Positions 63,215-64,000 of a DNA stretch of 64,000 nt are shown in pieces; within the stretch, counting starts at the first letter, position 1, and every line of letters begins with the position of its first letter. Source of the stretch: Burkholderiales bacterium (GTDB lineage Bacteria; Pseudomonadota; Gammaproteobacteria; Burkholderiales; Burkholderiaceae_C); NCBI GenBank assembly GCA_003241965.1, contig QBMB01000001.1, forward strand, positions 24,498 to 88,497, written 5' to 3'. The notes below the pieces were generated by a model. It had not been told where the DNA came from. It searched no databases and was given only the letters and a program-made list of their open reading frames with translations. Position numbers and translations under genes: made by a program.

Positions 63215-64000
63215 ATGGGTAACAACGCTCCCCTGCCCGCCTTTGGTGCCCTGGCCGGCCTGAAGGTGATTGACCTCTCACGCGTGCTCGGTGGCCCGTA
63301 CTGCGGACAGATTTTGGCCGACCACGGCGCGCAGGTCATCAAGGTCGAGCCGCCCGCTGGCGACGAGACCCGCGCCTGGGGCCCACCCTTTGCCGACGAC
63401 GGCACGGCGGCCTACTACAACGGCCTGAACCGCAACAAGCGCGACATCGTGATCGACCTGTCCAAGCCCGAAGGGCGCGAGATTGTGCTCAAGTTGCTGG
63501 CAGACGCTGACGTGCTGATCGAGAACTTCAAGATCGGCACGCTGGAGCGCTGGGGCATCGGCTATGAACAGACGCTGCGCGAGCGCTTCCCGCGCCTGAT
63601 CCACTGCCGGGTCAGCGGCTTCGGCGCCGATGGGCCGCTCGGCGGCGCGCCTGGCTACGACGCGGTGGCACAGGCACTGGGCGGCCTGATGAGCGTCAAC
63701 GGCACGCCGGACACCGGCCCGCTGCGGGTCGGTGTCCCGGTGGTCGACATCACCACCGGCCTGTCGGCCGTGATAGGCGTGCTACTGGCGGTGATCGAGC
63801 GGCAGCGCTCCGGGCGCGGGCAGTTCGTCGAGGCCACGCTGTACGACACCGCCGTGTCGCTGCTGCATCCGCAAAGTGCAAACTGGTTGCAGTCGGGCCA
63901 GACACCCAGGCTCAGCGGCAATGCGCACTCCAACATCGTGCCCTACGACAAGTTTCCGACCCGGACCTGCGAGGTCTTCCTGGGCATCGGCAACAACGGG
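63215..64000 (+). CDS. Type III (CaiB/BaiF) CoA-transferase, N-terminal part (cut by window edge)
   Basis: The frame is open from the ATG at 63215 to the last base, giving 262 residues. LAGLKVIDLSRVLGGPYCGQ, LNRNKRDIVIDLSKPEGRE, ENFKIGTLERWGIGYE and the candidate catalytic Asp178 in GVPVVDITTGLSA are all present, so the enzyme appears intact up to the edge. It probably loads CoA onto a carboxylic acid substrate of the plus-strand operon. It differs from the CoA-transferase at 23222, so two acids are likely activated by transfer in addition to the ligase at 33005. Confidence 0.93.
   Translation, partial: MGNNAPLPAFGALAGLKVIDLSRVLGGPYCGQILADHGAQVIKVEPPAGDETRAWGPPFADDGTAAYYNGLNRNKRDIVIDLSKPEGREIVLKLLADADVLIENFKIGTLERWGIGYEQTLRERFPRLIHCRVSGFGADGPLGGAPGYDAVAQALGGLMSVNGTPDTGPLRVGVPVVDITTGLSAVIGVLLAVIERQRSGRGQFVEATLYDTAVSLLHPQSANWLQSGQTPRLSGNAHSNIVPYDKFPTRTCEVFLGIGNNG

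Overview
The window is 64 kb of dense, GC-rich bacterial DNA that is almost entirely catabolic. Family content (Bug/TctC-type binding protein, Rieske demethylase-like oxygenases, IclR regulators, type III CoA-transferases, long acyl-CoA gene runs with ATGA overlaps) suggests a betaproteobacterium of the order Burkholderiales, probably Comamonadaceae-like. No rRNA, tRNA, ribosomal or other housekeeping gene is present, so the host assignment is an inference from family content only. Decayed insertion-sequence remnants near 8 kb and 23 kb, and visible shifts in base composition, mark it as a mosaic catabolic island.

Region A (1-22.6 kb) is an oxygenase and transport block on the + strand. It starts with the end of a flavin reductase. 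Next comes a complete class I P450 system: a CYP199-like P450, a putidaredoxin-type ferredoxin and a ferredoxin reductase. It is followed by an SDR, an aldehyde dehydrogenase, an orphan TRAP binding protein and a PdxA-like dehydrogenase. After an IstB remnant come a second TRAP binding protein, SDR and aldehyde dehydrogenase, then a VanA-like Rieske oxygenase and a complete branched-chain-type ABC importer (livKHMGF). An IclR regulator on the - strand faces a phthalate-4,5-dioxygenase-like Rieske oxygenase, which heads a unit with a Bug-type binding protein, an SDR and a VanB/PDR-type reductase. A recognisable promoter and a palindromic operator lie between them. The block looks built to import and oxidise or demethylate substituted aromatic acids.

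Region B (22.6-27.7 kb) holds a broken IS481-like transposase containing eight AACTCC repeats, a CoA-transferase facing an IclR regulator, a crotonase and an MmgE/PrpD protein.

Region C (27.7-64 kb) is an acyl-CoA degradation block in three transcription units. Unit C1 (- strand, 32056 to 27754): MaoC-like, SCP2-thiolase-like, DUF35, acyl-CoA dehydrogenase, hydrolase. Unit C2 (- strand, 51864 to 33005): acyl-CoA dehydrogenase, crotonase, a complete biotin-dependent acyl-CoA carboxylase, an HMG-CoA-lyase-like enzyme, a decayed SDR, a second complete carboxylase split by a methylglutaconyl-CoA-hydratase-like crotonase, another acyl-CoA dehydrogenase, a metallo-beta-lactamase-fold hydrolase, two hotdog thioesterases, an SDR, a transglutaminase-fold protein, a hydrolase and an acyl-CoA ligase. 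Unit C3 (+ strand, 52021 to beyond the window): FadH-like dienoyl-CoA reductase, three acyl-CoA dehydrogenases, DUF35, SCP2-thiolase-like, a 17-beta-HSD4-like SDR, MaoC hydratase, crotonase, acyl-CoA dehydrogenase, CoA-transferase.

The most notable signal is the pairing, twice, of a thiolase-fold protein lacking the usual nucleophilic cysteine with a DUF35 protein. This is the arrangement of retro-aldolases such as Ltp2/ChsH2 of steroid side-chain degradation and probably IpfD/IpfE of ibuprofen degradation. In unit C3 the order FadE28-like, FadE29-like, DUF35, Ltp2-like resembles the mycobacterial igr operon. Together with two carboxylases and one lyase, this suggests a pathway for acyl-CoAs with branched or tertiary carbons that ordinary beta-oxidation cannot pass. 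The substrate cannot be named from sequence alone.
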